The translations under genes were made by a program, and so were the position numbers. From NCBI RefSeq assembly GCF_001815865.1, contig NZ_KV822195.1, forward strand, positions 368,996 through 432,995: a DNA stretch of 64,000 nt, in the 5' to 3' direction. The stretch is from Abiotrophia sp. HMSC24B09. Its GTDB lineage: Bacteria; Bacillota; Bacilli; Lactobacillales; Aerococcaceae. Below are positions 56,452 through 64,000 of the stretch, piece by piece (positions within the stretch are counted from its first letter, which is position 1; the number at the start of each line of letters is the position of its first letter). The notes beneath the pieces are model-generated. The model was not told the origin of the DNA. It was given only the letters and a program-made list of their open reading frames with translations, and did not search any database.

Positions 56452-56515
56452 TAGAGTGATTTAAATTCTAGTGCTACAAGTACTAGGATTTAATTGTTAT
56501 GAGAGAGGATTATGA

Positions 56516-56544
56516 TTGACAAGCTAGATTTTCTATTATAGAAT
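56516..56544 (+). promoter_or_regulatory. sigma-A promoter of the TetR gene
   Basis: Consensus TTGACA and TAGAAT with 17-base spacing, immediately followed by an operator-like palindrome. Confidence 0.87.
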
Positions 56545-56546
56545 AT

Positions 56547-56571
56547 GAATGAATACAAAATATATTCACTC
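56547..56571. promoter_or_regulatory. TetR-type operator, copy 1
   Basis: GAATGAATAC, five bases, then ATATTCACTC: 10-bp arms with two mismatched positions, placed at about +1 of the TetR promoter. The same 10-5-10 design recurs as a perfect repeat before the next gene. Confidence 0.78.
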
Positions 56572-56598
56572 ATGTATATAAAAGGAGGCAGGATAGCA

Positions 56599-57162
56599 GT
56601 GGATAAAAAACAAGCCCTAAAGTTAGCCGCTTATGAAGTTTTTTCTAAAAAGGGCTACAAAGCGACAGGAATTTCAGAAATTGCCAAGCAGGCCAGTATG
56701 GCAGTCGGCTCTTTTTATAACTATTATGACAGTAAAGAAGCCATTTTTTTGGATATCTACATCGATGAGAACAATCGCGCTCGTCAAGCTATGATTGAAG
56801 AAATTGATTGGCAAATGGACATGGTTGAACTAGTTAGCCAAATTTTTGGCCGATCACGTTCCTTGGTTTCTTCCAATAAAATCCTTAAGGAGTGGTATAA
56901 TCCTGCAATCGCAGATGAATTACATGGATATTATTCCTCCCAAGAAGGCAAAGTCTCAAATCCTTTCCACAATTTTTTAGTCGAAACTTTTACCAGTCGA
57001 ATGTTAGCAGAAGGTTACTCGCAAGATAAAATTCAGGATATTTTACGTGTCTACAACTTATTCTATTACATGGATATGCAAATTACAGAACAAGATGTGC
57101 CAGATTTAAGTAGAACGCTTGAAATATTGGCAACTAATTTCGTTAAAGGAGTCTTGAAATAA
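56599..57162 (+). CDS. TetR/AcrR family transcriptional regulator
   Basis: Repressor-type protein (187 aa). The N-terminal helix-turn-helix is clear (AAYEVFSKKGYKATGISEIA, then VGSFYNYYDSKEAIFLDIY). The C-terminal ligand domain is of no recognised subtype. GTG 56599 is chosen because AAAGGAGG lies ten bases before it; the upstream ATG at 56545 lies inside the operator. Palindromes before this gene and the next suggest autoregulation and control of its neighbour. Confidence 0.88.
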   Translation: MDKKQALKLAAYEVFSKKGYKATGISEIAKQASMAVGSFYNYYDSKEAIFLDIYIDENNRARQAMIEEIDWQMDMVELVSQIFGRSRSLVSSNKILKEWYNPAIADELHGYYSSQEGKVSNPFHNFLVETFTSRMLAEGYSQDKIQDILRVYNLFYYMDMQITEQDVPDLSRTLEILATNFVKGVLK

Positions 57163-57179
57163 AGAGTAGCTCTTTATTT
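57157..57179 (+). terminator. short hairpin at the TetR gene end
   Basis: AAATAAAGAG and CTCTTTATTT form a perfect stem with loop TAG, overlapping the stop codon. It is AU-rich and weak, so only partial termination is likely. Confidence 0.5.
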
Positions 57180-57190
57180 CGCCGCAAAAT

Positions 57191-57215
57191 GAATGAATAT
57201 AATATATATTCATTC
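57191..57215. promoter_or_regulatory. TetR-type operator, copy 2
   Basis: GAATGAATAT and ATATTCATTC are perfect 10-bp arms with a five-base spacer, 21 bases before the start of the FNR-like gene. It matches copy 1 at 56547-56571 in sequence and layout. Confidence 0.82.
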
Positions 57216-57236
57216 TGGCGTTAGGAGGATAAAGTC

Positions 57237-58058
57237 ATGAAAAAACAAGAAATGAAAAGAGGTAAAACGATGTTAATCACTATCCTAGCAGTCATTGTAA
57301 GTTTAAGCATTATCGCTTGGGGCATTATCGCTTATCTTGGGCGTGGTCAAACGCTATCTGTCCTTTCTATTGATAAACTAGAAGGGGATTTAAGCCTCAT
57401 CCACTTGGCTAAACCTGACAACATGCAATGGAAAGCAGGTGCTCACGCTAAGATCTCTTTACCAAATAGTATAGATAATCATCAAACCTCTAGCGAGGTT
57501 GTAACGGGGGCAAGCAAAAGCCAAGCTAAAGATGGGGAAAGTAGCCGTTGGCTAACGATTGCTTCAAGTTCAAATGAAGATGAAATTTTAATTTTGACTC
57601 ATAATAATGGCAGTCCATACAAAAAAAATCTAACTAATTTGCCGGCGGGAAGCAAAGTAGAGTTAAGTTGGTTGGACTCAACCTTATCCACGGCGGATAG
57701 CAATAAAGCCTTCGTATGTTTTGCCTCAGATGTCGGCATTGCGGCCATTCGCCCAATTATCAAAGAAGAGCTAGGTAAACGCGAATTGGTCTTGAGTCAT
57801 TTTAGTAAAGGGGTGATGGTCTTTAACAATGAACTGGAAGATTCAGCTAAAAATCATGCAAATCTAAGCTATGAGAGCAGCTCGAGTCTTTCTCAAAGTC
57901 AGGACTATTTAAGTGACGCAGTTGAGCGCTATGGTAATGATGCGACTTATCTATTAGCGGGGCAGGCCAATGATGTGAATGCTATGACCAAATTCCTTGA
58001 GGATAAGGGAATTGATAAGAAGAAGATAAAAACTAGTCGATTTAGGGGCTTAAAATAG
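57237..58058 (+). CDS. membrane-anchored ferredoxin-NADP reductase-like protein
   Basis: The 273-aa protein has an N-terminal membrane helix (about 12-34) and then a segment with the order of an FNR-type flavin/NAD domain: MQWKAGAHAKISLP (64-76), RWLTIASS (104-111, where FAD-binding R-x-Y-S/T usually stands), GIAAIRPII (167-175, nucleotide-side loop), a YLSDAVERYG segment and YLLAGQANDVNAMTKFL (238-254) with a final SRFRG. The tyrosine of the FAD motif is W, and the C-G-P-P nucleotide motif is A-G-Q-A, so cofactor use may be changed or lost. There is no ferredoxin domain and no known partner nearby. GGAGG precedes the ATG. Family assignment is by pattern; function is unknown. Confidence 0.65.
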   Translation: MKKQEMKRGKTMLITILAVIVSLSIIAWGIIAYLGRGQTLSVLSIDKLEGDLSLIHLAKPDNMQWKAGAHAKISLPNSIDNHQTSSEVVTGASKSQAKDGESSRWLTIASSSNEDEILILTHNNGSPYKKNLTNLPAGSKVELSWLDSTLSTADSNKAFVCFASDVGIAAIRPIIKEELGKRELVLSHFSKGVMVFNNELEDSAKNHANLSYESSSSLSQSQDYLSDAVERYGNDATYLLAGQANDVNAMTKFLEDKGIDKKKIKTSRFRGLK

Positions 58059-58113
58059 TCTGTAAATTAAAGACTAGACTTTAATGGCTCTTGAGAGTGA
58101 AAAAGGGATGAAA

Positions 58114-58150
58114 AAAATCCAATGGTTGCCTGACCATTGGATTTTGTTTT
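58114..58150. terminator. bidirectional terminator between convergent genes
   Basis: AAAATCCAATGGT and ACCATTGGATTTT form a perfect 13-bp stem with a six-base loop, with A and T runs on both sides. It serves the FNR-like gene and the leftward hemolysin III gene. Confidence 0.92.
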
Positions 58151-58797
58151 TACACATAGTATAGAATGCTATAAAACATGAAGACGGCGCCGCCTAATAC
58201 GAAAAGGTGCCAAATGATATGCATCCATTTGTTGTCTTTCATACGATAAAAAATCGTTCCTAGTGAGTAAGTGACACCGCCCAAAGCCAAGAGCAGAATC
58301 CCGGTCAAGGGAATGGATTGAGCTAAGGGATAGATGATAAAGACACTAAGCCAGCCTAATCCAAGGTAGAGGAAGGTGCTGAGTTTTGGCCATCGGCCGA
58401 TAGCAGAGACTTCGAAGATAATGCCTCCAATAGCCAAGGCCCAGACAAGCGCTAGGAAACCATAGCCCACAAGTCCCCCGATTGAAACCATGAGGTAGGG
58501 AGTGTAAGTCCCCGCGATTAAAAGGTAGATAGAAGAATGGTCAATCTTTTGGAAGACATCTTTATAGCGAGTCAGGCTAAAGGAATGATAAAGGGTTGAA
58601 TTTAAGAATAATAAGAAGAGGCTAGCTCCATAGATCGCATAGGAGACAATCTCTAAGTGTGAGCCATGTTGGACGCCTTTGAGTATGAGCGCAACCGTGG
58701 CAATAATGCTTAAGAGGGCGCCAATACCATGAGTTGCAGCATTGAGAACTTCAATGAGGACCTGTTTAGTATAGGATAATTTGAGTGTTTCTTTCAT
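58150..58797 (-). CDS. hemolysin III family membrane protein (PAQR-like)
   Basis: Seven-helix membrane protein (215 aa) of the HlyIII/YqfA family. It has NAATHGIGA at the N-terminus, YHSFSL after the second helix, FQKIDHSSIYLLIAGTYTPY and the C-terminal MHIIWHLFVLGG. The conserved histidines and aspartate form the metal site known for PAQR proteins. AAGGAGGG precedes the ATG. The hemolysin name is historical; the true role is unclear. Confidence 0.9.
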   Translation of the reverse strand: MKETLKLSYTKQVLIEVLNAATHGIGALLSIIATVALILKGVQHGSHLEIVSYAIYGASLFLLFLNSTLYHSFSLTRYKDVFQKIDHSSIYLLIAGTYTPYLMVSIGGLVGYGFLALVWALAIGGIIFEVSAIGRWPKLSTFLYLGLGWLSVFIIYPLAQSIPLTGILLLALGGVTYSLGTIFYRMKDNKWMHIIWHLFVLGGAVFMFYSILYYV

Positions 58798-58869
58798 GTT
58801 TTCCCTCCTTTTCTATCATTGTACCCTAAATATACTGAGAAAGAAAGTTAAAGCCTTAGGGACTATGTT

Positions 58870-58899
58870 TTGCATCTTGTGGCCTTTTTTTGGTAGAAT
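58870..58899 (+). promoter_or_regulatory. probable promoter of yozE and deoD
   Basis: TTGCAT and extended TGGTAGAAT with 18-base spacing, 30 bases before yozE. Confidence 0.6.
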
Positions 58900-58928
58900 G
58901 GGTATATACAGACACGAAGGAGGGCCTA

Positions 58929-59147
58929 ATGGCAAAGAGTTTTTACGATTATATTTCTCGTTCAGTGGACTATGGAGCCAAGGACCCCATGAGTCGCTTG
59001 GCGAATGCTATCCACTCAGATCAAGGGTTTCCTAAGCGTAGCGACGAATTTGACGAAATCTCACGTTACATGGAAGACAGCCCTCATTATTCACGTCTAT
59101 TGTCCATCTTTGATGATGCGTGGCAACAGTATCTTTACCACAAATAG
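58929..59147 (+). CDS. YozE/UPF0346 family SAM-like protein
   Basis: A 72-aa helical protein with the YozE_SAM_like pattern: FYDYISRSV, DPMSRLANAIHSDQGFPKRS, EISRYMEDSPHYSRLLSIFDDAW. Function is unknown; the fold resembles sterile-alpha-motif domains. ATG 58929 follows GAAGGAGGG; the longer frame from 58890 runs through the promoter. deoD starts 15 bases later. Confidence 0.88.
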   Translation: MAKSFYDYISRSVDYGAKDPMSRLANAIHSDQGFPKRSDEFDEISRYMEDSPHYSRLLSIFDDAWQQYLYHK

Positions 59148-59162
59148 AAAGGATTGAATTTT

Positions 59163-59885
59163 ATGTCGATTCATATTGCAGCCCAAGAAGGCCAAATCGC
59201 TGAAGTAGTTTTATTCCCGGGGGATCCATTGCGGGCCCAATATATTGCTGAAACCTTCCTGGAGAATGTGACGCGTTATAATACGGTACGCAACATGTTC
59301 GGTTTTACTGGGACCTACAAGGGGGTTCCAGTTTCTGTTCAAGGTTCTGGTATGGGGATTCCTTCAGCCATGATTTACGCTGAAGAACTCTACCAAAGCT
59401 ATGGTGTTAAGACGATTATCCGCATTGGGACCGCTGGTGGGATGAAAGAATCTGTCAAAGTTCGGGATATCGTCTTTGGCCAAGGGGCGACGACTGACTC
59501 TAGCTGCTTAACCAATATCTTTAATGGGCAAGTCTCCTTTGCAGCCTTAGCTGATTTCAAGGTTCTAGATACTGCTTATCATCTAGCAGCAGAAAAATTA
59601 CCTAAGGAAAATATCCATGTCGGTAATATTTTATCTAGCGATCGTTTCTATAATGAAGAGATGGACAAGGGCAAACTAGCTCGTTATGGGGTTTTAGCTG
59701 TGGAAATGGAAGCAGCGGGGCTCTATGCCGTGGCAGCTAAACACAACCGTCAAGCCTTGGCTATGTGTACGATTAGTGACCACTTAATTACAGGTGAAGA
59801 AACAACGGCTGAAGAACGCCAAACAACTTTCACACAAATGATGGAAGTTGCCTTAGAAACAGCTTACGCGCTTCAAAGCAAATAA
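59163..59885 (+). CDS. deoD: purine nucleoside phosphorylase DeoD-type
   Basis: Phosphorolysis of purine (deoxy)ribonucleosides to base and sugar-1-phosphate. The protein (240 aa) has FPGDPLRAQYIAE, GSGMGIPS, IRIGTAGGM, VEMEAAGLY and the base-site CTISDHLITGE (catalytic D). GAAAGGA lies upstream of ATG 59163. The length is normal for the hexameric NP-I type. Confidence 0.95.
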   Translation: MSIHIAAQEGQIAEVVLFPGDPLRAQYIAETFLENVTRYNTVRNMFGFTGTYKGVPVSVQGSGMGIPSAMIYAEELYQSYGVKTIIRIGTAGGMKESVKVRDIVFGQGATTDSSCLTNIFNGQVSFAALADFKVLDTAYHLAAEKLPKENIHVGNILSSDRFYNEEMDKGKLARYGVLAVEMEAAGLYAVAAKHNRQALAMCTISDHLITGEETTAEERQTTFTQMMEVALETAYALQSK

Positions 59886-59914
59886 ACTCAATATTCTTGG
59901 AAAGAAGGGATTCG

Positions 59915-61339
59915 ATGAAGTTAAGCAAAGGATTGAAATGGTTCTCTGCCTTACTAGTAACAACCAGTGTACTTTCAACAACTGTTCCAGTGACAGCTGC
60001 ACCATTTAGCCTCTTTGGCTCAAAAGAACAGCTTTCAGATGAAGACATTCAGAAAATTCAGGAAGTCTATCGTTCTATTCGTGAAGGCTACATTGAAGAA
60101 ATTGACAAAGAGAAGATTTTAGAAGGTGCCCTGAAAGGTATGGTGTCTGCCACAGAAGACCCCTATTCAGAGTATTTTAACAAGGAAGAATCAACCGCCT
60201 TCGATAATGCCATGAGTGATTCCTTTGAAGGGATTGGGGTTCAATTCCAAGTCAAAGGTGGCGAAATGGTTGTTATTAGTGCCCTTGATGATACACCTGC
60301 CTCTAAAGCAGGTTTGCAGCCAAATGACGTCATTGTCAGTGTAGATGGGACAGAGCTTAAGGACAAGACGACCCAAGAAGTCATGAAACTTATCCGTGGC
60401 CCTAAGGGTTCTGAAGTTAAACTAGTCATTCGTCGCGGCGGGTCAAATTTTGATGTCAAGTTGACTCGCGACACTATTCCAAATTATTCCGTTACTAGCA
60501 ATTTGGATGAGCAAGACAAGACCATTGCCCACATCAAAATTATCCAATTTGGTGAAAATACCGCCAAGGAATTGGAAAATGCCGTTAAGAAAGCCCGTGA
60601 AGACGGTGCTAAGAGCTTTATCTTTGACTTGCGTAATGACCCAGGTGGCCTCTTAAGTCAGGCGCTGGCTATTGGGAATATGTTCTTAAAAGATGGCGAT
60701 GTCATCCTCCAAACCCAAGAACGTGGCAGTGATCCGACCGTCTTTTCTGCTGATACCAAGCTTTATGGAGACTTTAAAATCACAGAACCTTACGTCTTCT
60801 TGGTAGATGGTGGTTCAGCATCTGCTAGTGAAATTTTAGCTGCTGCAATTAAGGAAAACACCAAACATGATTTAGTAGGCGAGAAGACCTTTGGTAAGGG
60901 GACGGTTCAACAAGTTCTTAATCAATCAGATCTTGGCGAATTGAAGTTAACGATTGCTAAATGGCTAACGCCAAAAGGTGATTGGATTCATAAACAAGGG
61001 ATTGAGCCGACAGTTGCTGTCGAACAAGAACCGGTGGCTAAGGCAGTTAGCCTCAGCTATGATGATACCCTTGCCAAAGGCCAATCTAATGACGGAGTAA
61101 AAAATCTGGCCTTAATTCTTAAAGCTTTAGGCTATGAATTAGAGTCTACTGAATACTTTGATGACAAGATGGAAGCTGCTGTCAAGGCCTTCCAAAAGGA
61201 TAAGGGATTGACTGAAGATGGGCAAGTAACTGGTAAGACAGCAGATGCCCTCAACGAGGCAACCCGTGATTATCTCAAGACTCATGATGCGCAGTACGAC
61301 AAGGCCAAAGAAGTACTTAAGCAAGGAAATAACTCATGA
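59915..61339 (+). CDS. ctpA: C-terminal processing peptidase, S41 family, with PDZ and peptidoglycan-binding domains
   Basis: Exported serine protease (474 aa). Signal peptide to about residue 29, helical cap, PDZ domain (about 100-185), S41 catalytic core (about 190-370) with catalytic S303 in DGGSASASEI and general base K328 in TFGKGTVQQ, then a PG_binding_1 domain (about 392-455, KALGYELES, VKAFQKDKGLTEDGQVTGKT). It would act at the wall, cutting protein C-termini. ATG 59915 follows AAAGAAGGGA. It overlaps lepB by four bases. Confidence 0.94.
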   Translation: MKLSKGLKWFSALLVTTSVLSTTVPVTAAPFSLFGSKEQLSDEDIQKIQEVYRSIREGYIEEIDKEKILEGALKGMVSATEDPYSEYFNKEESTAFDNAMSDSFEGIGVQFQVKGGEMVVISALDDTPASKAGLQPNDVIVSVDGTELKDKTTQEVMKLIRGPKGSEVKLVIRRGGSNFDVKLTRDTIPNYSVTSNLDEQDKTIAHIKIIQFGENTAKELENAVKKAREDGAKSFIFDLRNDPGGLLSQALAIGNMFLKDGDVILQTQERGSDPTVFSADTKLYGDFKITEPYVFLVDGGSASASEILAAAIKENTKHDLVGEKTFGKGTVQQVLNQSDLGELKLTIAKWLTPKGDWIHKQGIEPTVAVEQEPVAKAVSLSYDDTLAKGQSNDGVKNLALILKALGYELESTEYFDDKMEAAVKAFQKDKGLTEDGQVTGKTADALNEATRDYLKTHDAQYDKAKEVLKQGNNS

Positions 61340-61935
61340 GATCACTAAGAAAATTAGGCCGTGACTTGGTCAATGTGGTCTTCTATCTCATGATTGCCGT
61401 CTTAATCCTAACAGGTATTCGGCAGTATATTCTGCAGCCTTTTCAGGTTGATGGCCATTCTATGGAGGCAACCCTCCATCATGGAGAGCACATGTTGCTC
61501 TTTCCTAGTGCTAAGATTAATCGCTTTGATGTAGTGGTATTTCCTGATCCGAAAGGGTCAGGAAATTCCTATGTTAAGCGGGTTATTGGTTTGCCTGGTG
61601 ATCATTTGCAGGTGAAGAATGACCAACTCTATCTCAATGACTTGCCAGTACCGGAGCCATACCTGGAACCAAATAAATCTCAAGCTGATAGCCATCCATT
61701 TACTCAAGACTTTTCCTTGTGGGATACCTTGGGAATCGAGTCTATTCCTGAAGGATATTATTTTGTTATGGGGGATAACCGACCAGGATCAGGGGATAGT
61801 CGTCAGTTTGGTCTAGTCCCAATTGCTTCGGTTCAGGGCAAAGCTGACCTAGTTTATTGGCCTTTCAATCAAATGCGACGCATGGCGCAATATCAGCTAC
61901 AAGCAGATGGCTCCTTGTCTATTAGCGCACCCTAA
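61336..61935 (+). CDS. lepB: signal peptidase I
   Basis: Membrane protease (199 aa) that removes signal peptides of Sec substrates. It has one N-terminal helix, catalytic S42 in VDGHSMEATL, general base K81 in SYVKRVIGLPGD, and GDNRPGSGDSRQFG. Its ATG overlaps the ctpA stop (ATGA), so the two are coupled. Confidence 0.95.
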   Translation: MRSLRKLGRDLVNVVFYLMIAVLILTGIRQYILQPFQVDGHSMEATLHHGEHMLLFPSAKINRFDVVVFPDPKGSGNSYVKRVIGLPGDHLQVKNDQLYLNDLPVPEPYLEPNKSQADSHPFTQDFSLWDTLGIESIPEGYYFVMGDNRPGSGDSRQFGLVPIASVQGKADLVYWPFNQMRRMAQYQLQADGSLSISAP

Positions 61936-61958
61936 ACTATGTCCTAGGAGGAAAGTTC

Positions 61959-62828
61959 GTGTCACAACCCATTCAATGGTTTCCTGGCCATATGGCCAAG
62001 GCTAAACGTGAAGCCAAGGAAAAACTCAATTTAGTCGATATTGTTATTGAACTAGTTGACGCTCGTATCCCTGAATCCAGTCGTAATCCCTTGATTGACG
62101 AAATTGTAGGTAATAAGCCTCGTATTATGGTCCTCAACAAGGCCGATTTAGCAGATCCTGCTAAGACTCAGGCTTGGATTAATTACTATCAAAGTCAAGA
62201 TATTCATGCTTTATCTATCGATGCTCAGCATGGTAAAGGACTCAAACAACTTGAGAAGCAATGTCAGCTACTTATGTCAGATTACTTTGCCAAACAAGCT
62301 GCTAAAGGTGTCAAGCCGCGTGCTATTCGCCTGATGATTCTGGGGATTCCTAACGTAGGTAAATCAACCTTAATCAATCGCTTTGTGGGTAAGAATCAGG
62401 CCATTACCGGGAATAAACCCGGGGTTACCAAGGCGCAACGTTGGCTAAAAGTAGGGCGCAATTTTGAATTACTGGATACGCCGGGGATTCTGTGGCCTAA
62501 ATTTGATGATCCTTTGGTGGGCAAAAAATTAGCCCTAACCGGTGCCATCAAAGACCAACTGGTTCATATGGATGATTTGGCTCTTTACCTATTAGATTTA
62601 GTATTAGGCAATAATCTGGATGTGCTTAAACAGCGTTACCGTCTGACTGAACAAGAGTGCCAACTGCCCCTAGTAGAGTTACTTTTAGTTATCACTAAGC
62701 GACTGGGCTTTAAGGATGATTATGATCAGGCATCTACAAAATTAGTCATTGACTATCGTCAGCACCAATTAGGTAGTTTGACCTTGGATCAAGTGCCTTT
62801 AGAAGCCTCATTAGTAGGTGAAAATTAA
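61959..62828 (+). CDS. rbgA: ribosome biogenesis GTPase RbgA (YlqF)
   Basis: Circularly permuted GTPase needed for late 50S subunit assembly. The protein (289 aa) has motif order G4 NKADL, G1 GIPNVGKST, G2-type threonine in GVTK, G3 DTPG, then a C-terminal RNA-binding helical domain. It begins with GTG 61959 after TAGGAGG. The adjacent rnhB (one-base overlap) is the classic ylqF-rnhB pair. Confidence 0.95.
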   Translation: MSQPIQWFPGHMAKAKREAKEKLNLVDIVIELVDARIPESSRNPLIDEIVGNKPRIMVLNKADLADPAKTQAWINYYQSQDIHALSIDAQHGKGLKQLEKQCQLLMSDYFAKQAAKGVKPRAIRLMILGIPNVGKSTLINRFVGKNQAITGNKPGVTKAQRWLKVGRNFELLDTPGILWPKFDDPLVGKKLALTGAIKDQLVHMDDLALYLLDLVLGNNLDVLKQRYRLTEQECQLPLVELLLVITKRLGFKDDYDQASTKLVIDYRQHQLGSLTLDQVPLEASLVGEN

Positions 62829-63616
62829 TGTCTAAGTTAACTGTAAGTCAAATTAAGGATGCTTTGCTAGAAGTAGAGGATGAGTCTCATGAATTATTAG
62901 CGATACTAGAAAAAGATGAGCGTAAAAGTGTCCAAAAATTGCTTGAACAATGCCATAAACGCCTACTAAATCAACAAATCATGTTTCACGACCACCAAAA
63001 AAGGCTTATACATGAAATTGCAGCCTATAATGCTGGATATCAAGTGATTGCCGGATTAGATGAGGTAGGGCGTGGGCCTTTAGCTGGTCCAGTGGTGGTG
63101 GCAGCAGTTGTTCTGCCTAGAGACTGCCAGCATTTACTGGTTGGGGTGACAGACTCTAAGCAACTCTCACACGCAAAACGTCTAGAGTTTGCTCGACAAA
63201 TTCGTGAGGTCGCCCTTGATCTTAAAATTGTTGCCATTCCTCCAGCTATTATTGACCGGGAGAATATCTATCAAGCTACGCGACAAGGGATGAAGGCTGC
63301 AGTTGAGGCTCTAAGTCTAAGACCTGATTATTTGCTACTGGATGCCATCAATATTGATGCTGATTTGCCACAAGAGTCCTTGGTCAAAGGCGATCAGCGT
63401 TCCTTATCCATTGCGGCTGCTTCTATTGTTGCCAAGGTTTATCGGGATGAATTGATGGTCCAATACAGCCAGACCTACCCAGAGTTTGGCTTTGAGCGGA
63501 ATATGGGCTATGGGACCAAGGAACATTTAGAGGCCTTGGATAGAGTAGGTTATACTCCTATTCATCGTCGGAGCTTTGAACCGGTTAAGTCCATGTACAA
63601 AACATATGAATCATAA
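62828..63616 (+). CDS. rnhB: ribonuclease HII
   Basis: Cuts RNA in RNA-DNA hybrids, including single ribonucleotides. The 262-aa protein has an N-terminal extension of about 70 residues, typical of Gram-positive RnhB, before the catalytic AGLDEVGRGPLAGPVV (first Asp-Glu pair), TDSKQLS and LLDAIN (Asp). It ends at a terminator. Confidence 0.95.
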   Translation: MSKLTVSQIKDALLEVEDESHELLAILEKDERKSVQKLLEQCHKRLLNQQIMFHDHQKRLIHEIAAYNAGYQVIAGLDEVGRGPLAGPVVVAAVVLPRDCQHLLVGVTDSKQLSHAKRLEFARQIREVALDLKIVAIPPAIIDRENIYQATRQGMKAAVEALSLRPDYLLLDAINIDADLPQESLVKGDQRSLSIAAASIVAKVYRDELMVQYSQTYPEFGFERNMGYGTKEHLEALDRVGYTPIHRRSFEPVKSMYKTYES

Positions 63617-63620
63617 ATTC

Positions 63621-63648
63621 AATCGGTTCCGCTACGGAGCCGATTTTT
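63621..63648 (+). terminator. terminator after rnhB
   Basis: AATCGGTTCCG pairs with CGGAGCCGATT (one G-U type mismatch) around CTA, followed by TTTTT. Confidence 0.9.
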
Positions 63649-63670
63649 CTATAGTGAAGGCAAGGTAAGC

Positions 63671-63699
63671 TTGACAAAACCCTTAGACATTTGTAGAAT
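63671..63699 (+). promoter_or_regulatory. sigma-A promoter of the BlaI/CopY-type repressor
   Basis: Consensus TTGACA and TAGAAT with 17-base spacing, 42 bases before the start codon. Confidence 0.88.
63686..63695. promoter_or_regulatory. possible CopY/BlaI box
   Basis: GACATTTGTA differs at one position from the TACANNTGTA box bound by CopY/BlaI repressors, and overlaps the -10 element of the promoter of such a repressor gene. Confidence 0.5.
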
Positions 63700-63741
63700 T
63701 AAGGTGAGAAAGATTGATTCATTAAACGAAAGGAGATTCTT

Positions 63742-64000
63742 ATGGTAGCAAAAATTAAGCGTCTAGCGGATGGCGAATTCACTATCTTGAAGGCCATCTG
63801 GCAATTGCCACAGCCTACAACTTCTGCTCAGATTATTGAATATCTAGGTGAAGACAATCATTGGAAGCCACAAACCTTGCTTACGGTCTTGGCTCGTCTT
63901 ACTGAAAAAGGATATCTCAATAGCGAGCGAGTGGGGCGGGAACGTCACTATACAGCACTAGTTTCAGAAGCAGATTATCTGGAGGTTGAGGCCTCTGACT
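63742..64000 (+). CDS. BlaI/MecI/CopY family repressor (partial, runs off window)
   Basis: First 86 codons of a winged-helix repressor of the penicillinase-repressor family: LADGEFTILKAIWQLPQPTT, then TLLTVLARLTEKGYLNSERVGRERHY (recognition helix and wing). AAAGGAG precedes the ATG. Whether it is the copper type (CopY, with a C-terminal CxC motif) or the beta-lactam type (BlaI) cannot be told because the C-terminus and downstream genes are outside the window. Confidence 0.85.
   Translation, partial: MVAKIKRLADGEFTILKAIWQLPQPTTSAQIIEYLGEDNHWKPQTLLTVLARLTEKGYLNSERVGRERHYTALVSEADYLEVEASD

Overview
The window is a dense, chromosomal-looking stretch of a low-to-middle G+C Gram-positive bacterium of the Lactobacillales type. 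Supporting signs are strong AGGAGG-type ribosome binding sites, sigma-A promoters, PyrR-controlled pyr genes, an LPXTG wall protein, YozE, YktA and DUF956 family proteins, CtpA and RbgA, and a choline-teichoic-acid gene set of the kind known from pneumococcus. The mixture (lic/tar genes, an Efe-type iron system with its own TatAC, pyruvate dehydrogenase) could fit an Aerococcaceae-like lineage. I cannot name a species from the sequence alone. I saw no rRNA, tRNA, CRISPR array, complete insertion sequence or prophage.

Layout. 1-9.8 kb: lipid acyltransferase, secreted glutaminyl cyclase, a yqgN-gluP-glcK-rhodanese cluster, a broken SGNH esterase, an SOS-controlled YolD/UmuC pair, an RclA-like flavin disulfide reductase, tgt and yajC. 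10-14 kb: an oligopeptide permease operon (oppBCDF) without a binding-protein gene. 14.4-19.3 kb: pdhABCD, preceded by the only long gene-free stretch. 19.5-20.5 kb: an LPXTG protein. 20.5-29.3 kb: the pyrimidine operon pyrR-B-C-carA-carB-F-E with two PyrR RNA sites and no pyrD. 29.5-33.6 kb: yktA, suhB, typA, dnaD and a DUF956 gene. 33.7-40 kb: choline/teichoic-acid genes (licA fusion, licB, licC; tarI, tarJ, licD). 40-46.2 kb: ABC exporter, ABC-F protein, thyA, folA, proline iminopeptidase. 46.4-51.1 kb: iron uptake efeO (broken by a stop codon), efeB, efeU, tatC, tatA. 51.2-52.8 kb: amino acid binding protein and permease without an ATPase. 52.9-58 kb: two small membrane proteins, a methyltransferase, gpmA, lrgAB, and a TetR regulator with a membrane-anchored FNR-like protein. 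58-64 kb: hemolysin III family gene, yozE, deoD, ctpA, lepB, rbgA, rnhB and the start of a BlaI/CopY-type repressor.

How the parts fit. PDH feeds acetyl-CoA from glycolysis (glcK, gpmA). The pyr, thyA, folA and deoD genes cover nucleotides. The lic and tar genes would make CDP-choline and CDP-ribitol for teichoic acid. EfeB carries a twin-arginine signal and sits next to tatCA, which probably exist mainly to export it.

Most interesting points: a winged-helix/nucleotidyltransferase/choline-kinase fusion whose promoter is flanked by two identical-arm palindromes; a TetR regulator whose 10-5-10 operator recurs before a membrane-anchored FNR-like protein; a perfect LexA box inside the promoter spacer of the translesion polymerase operon; nonsense mutations in efeO and in an SGNH hydrolase; and two near-identical perfect 26-bp palindromes 19 kb apart.
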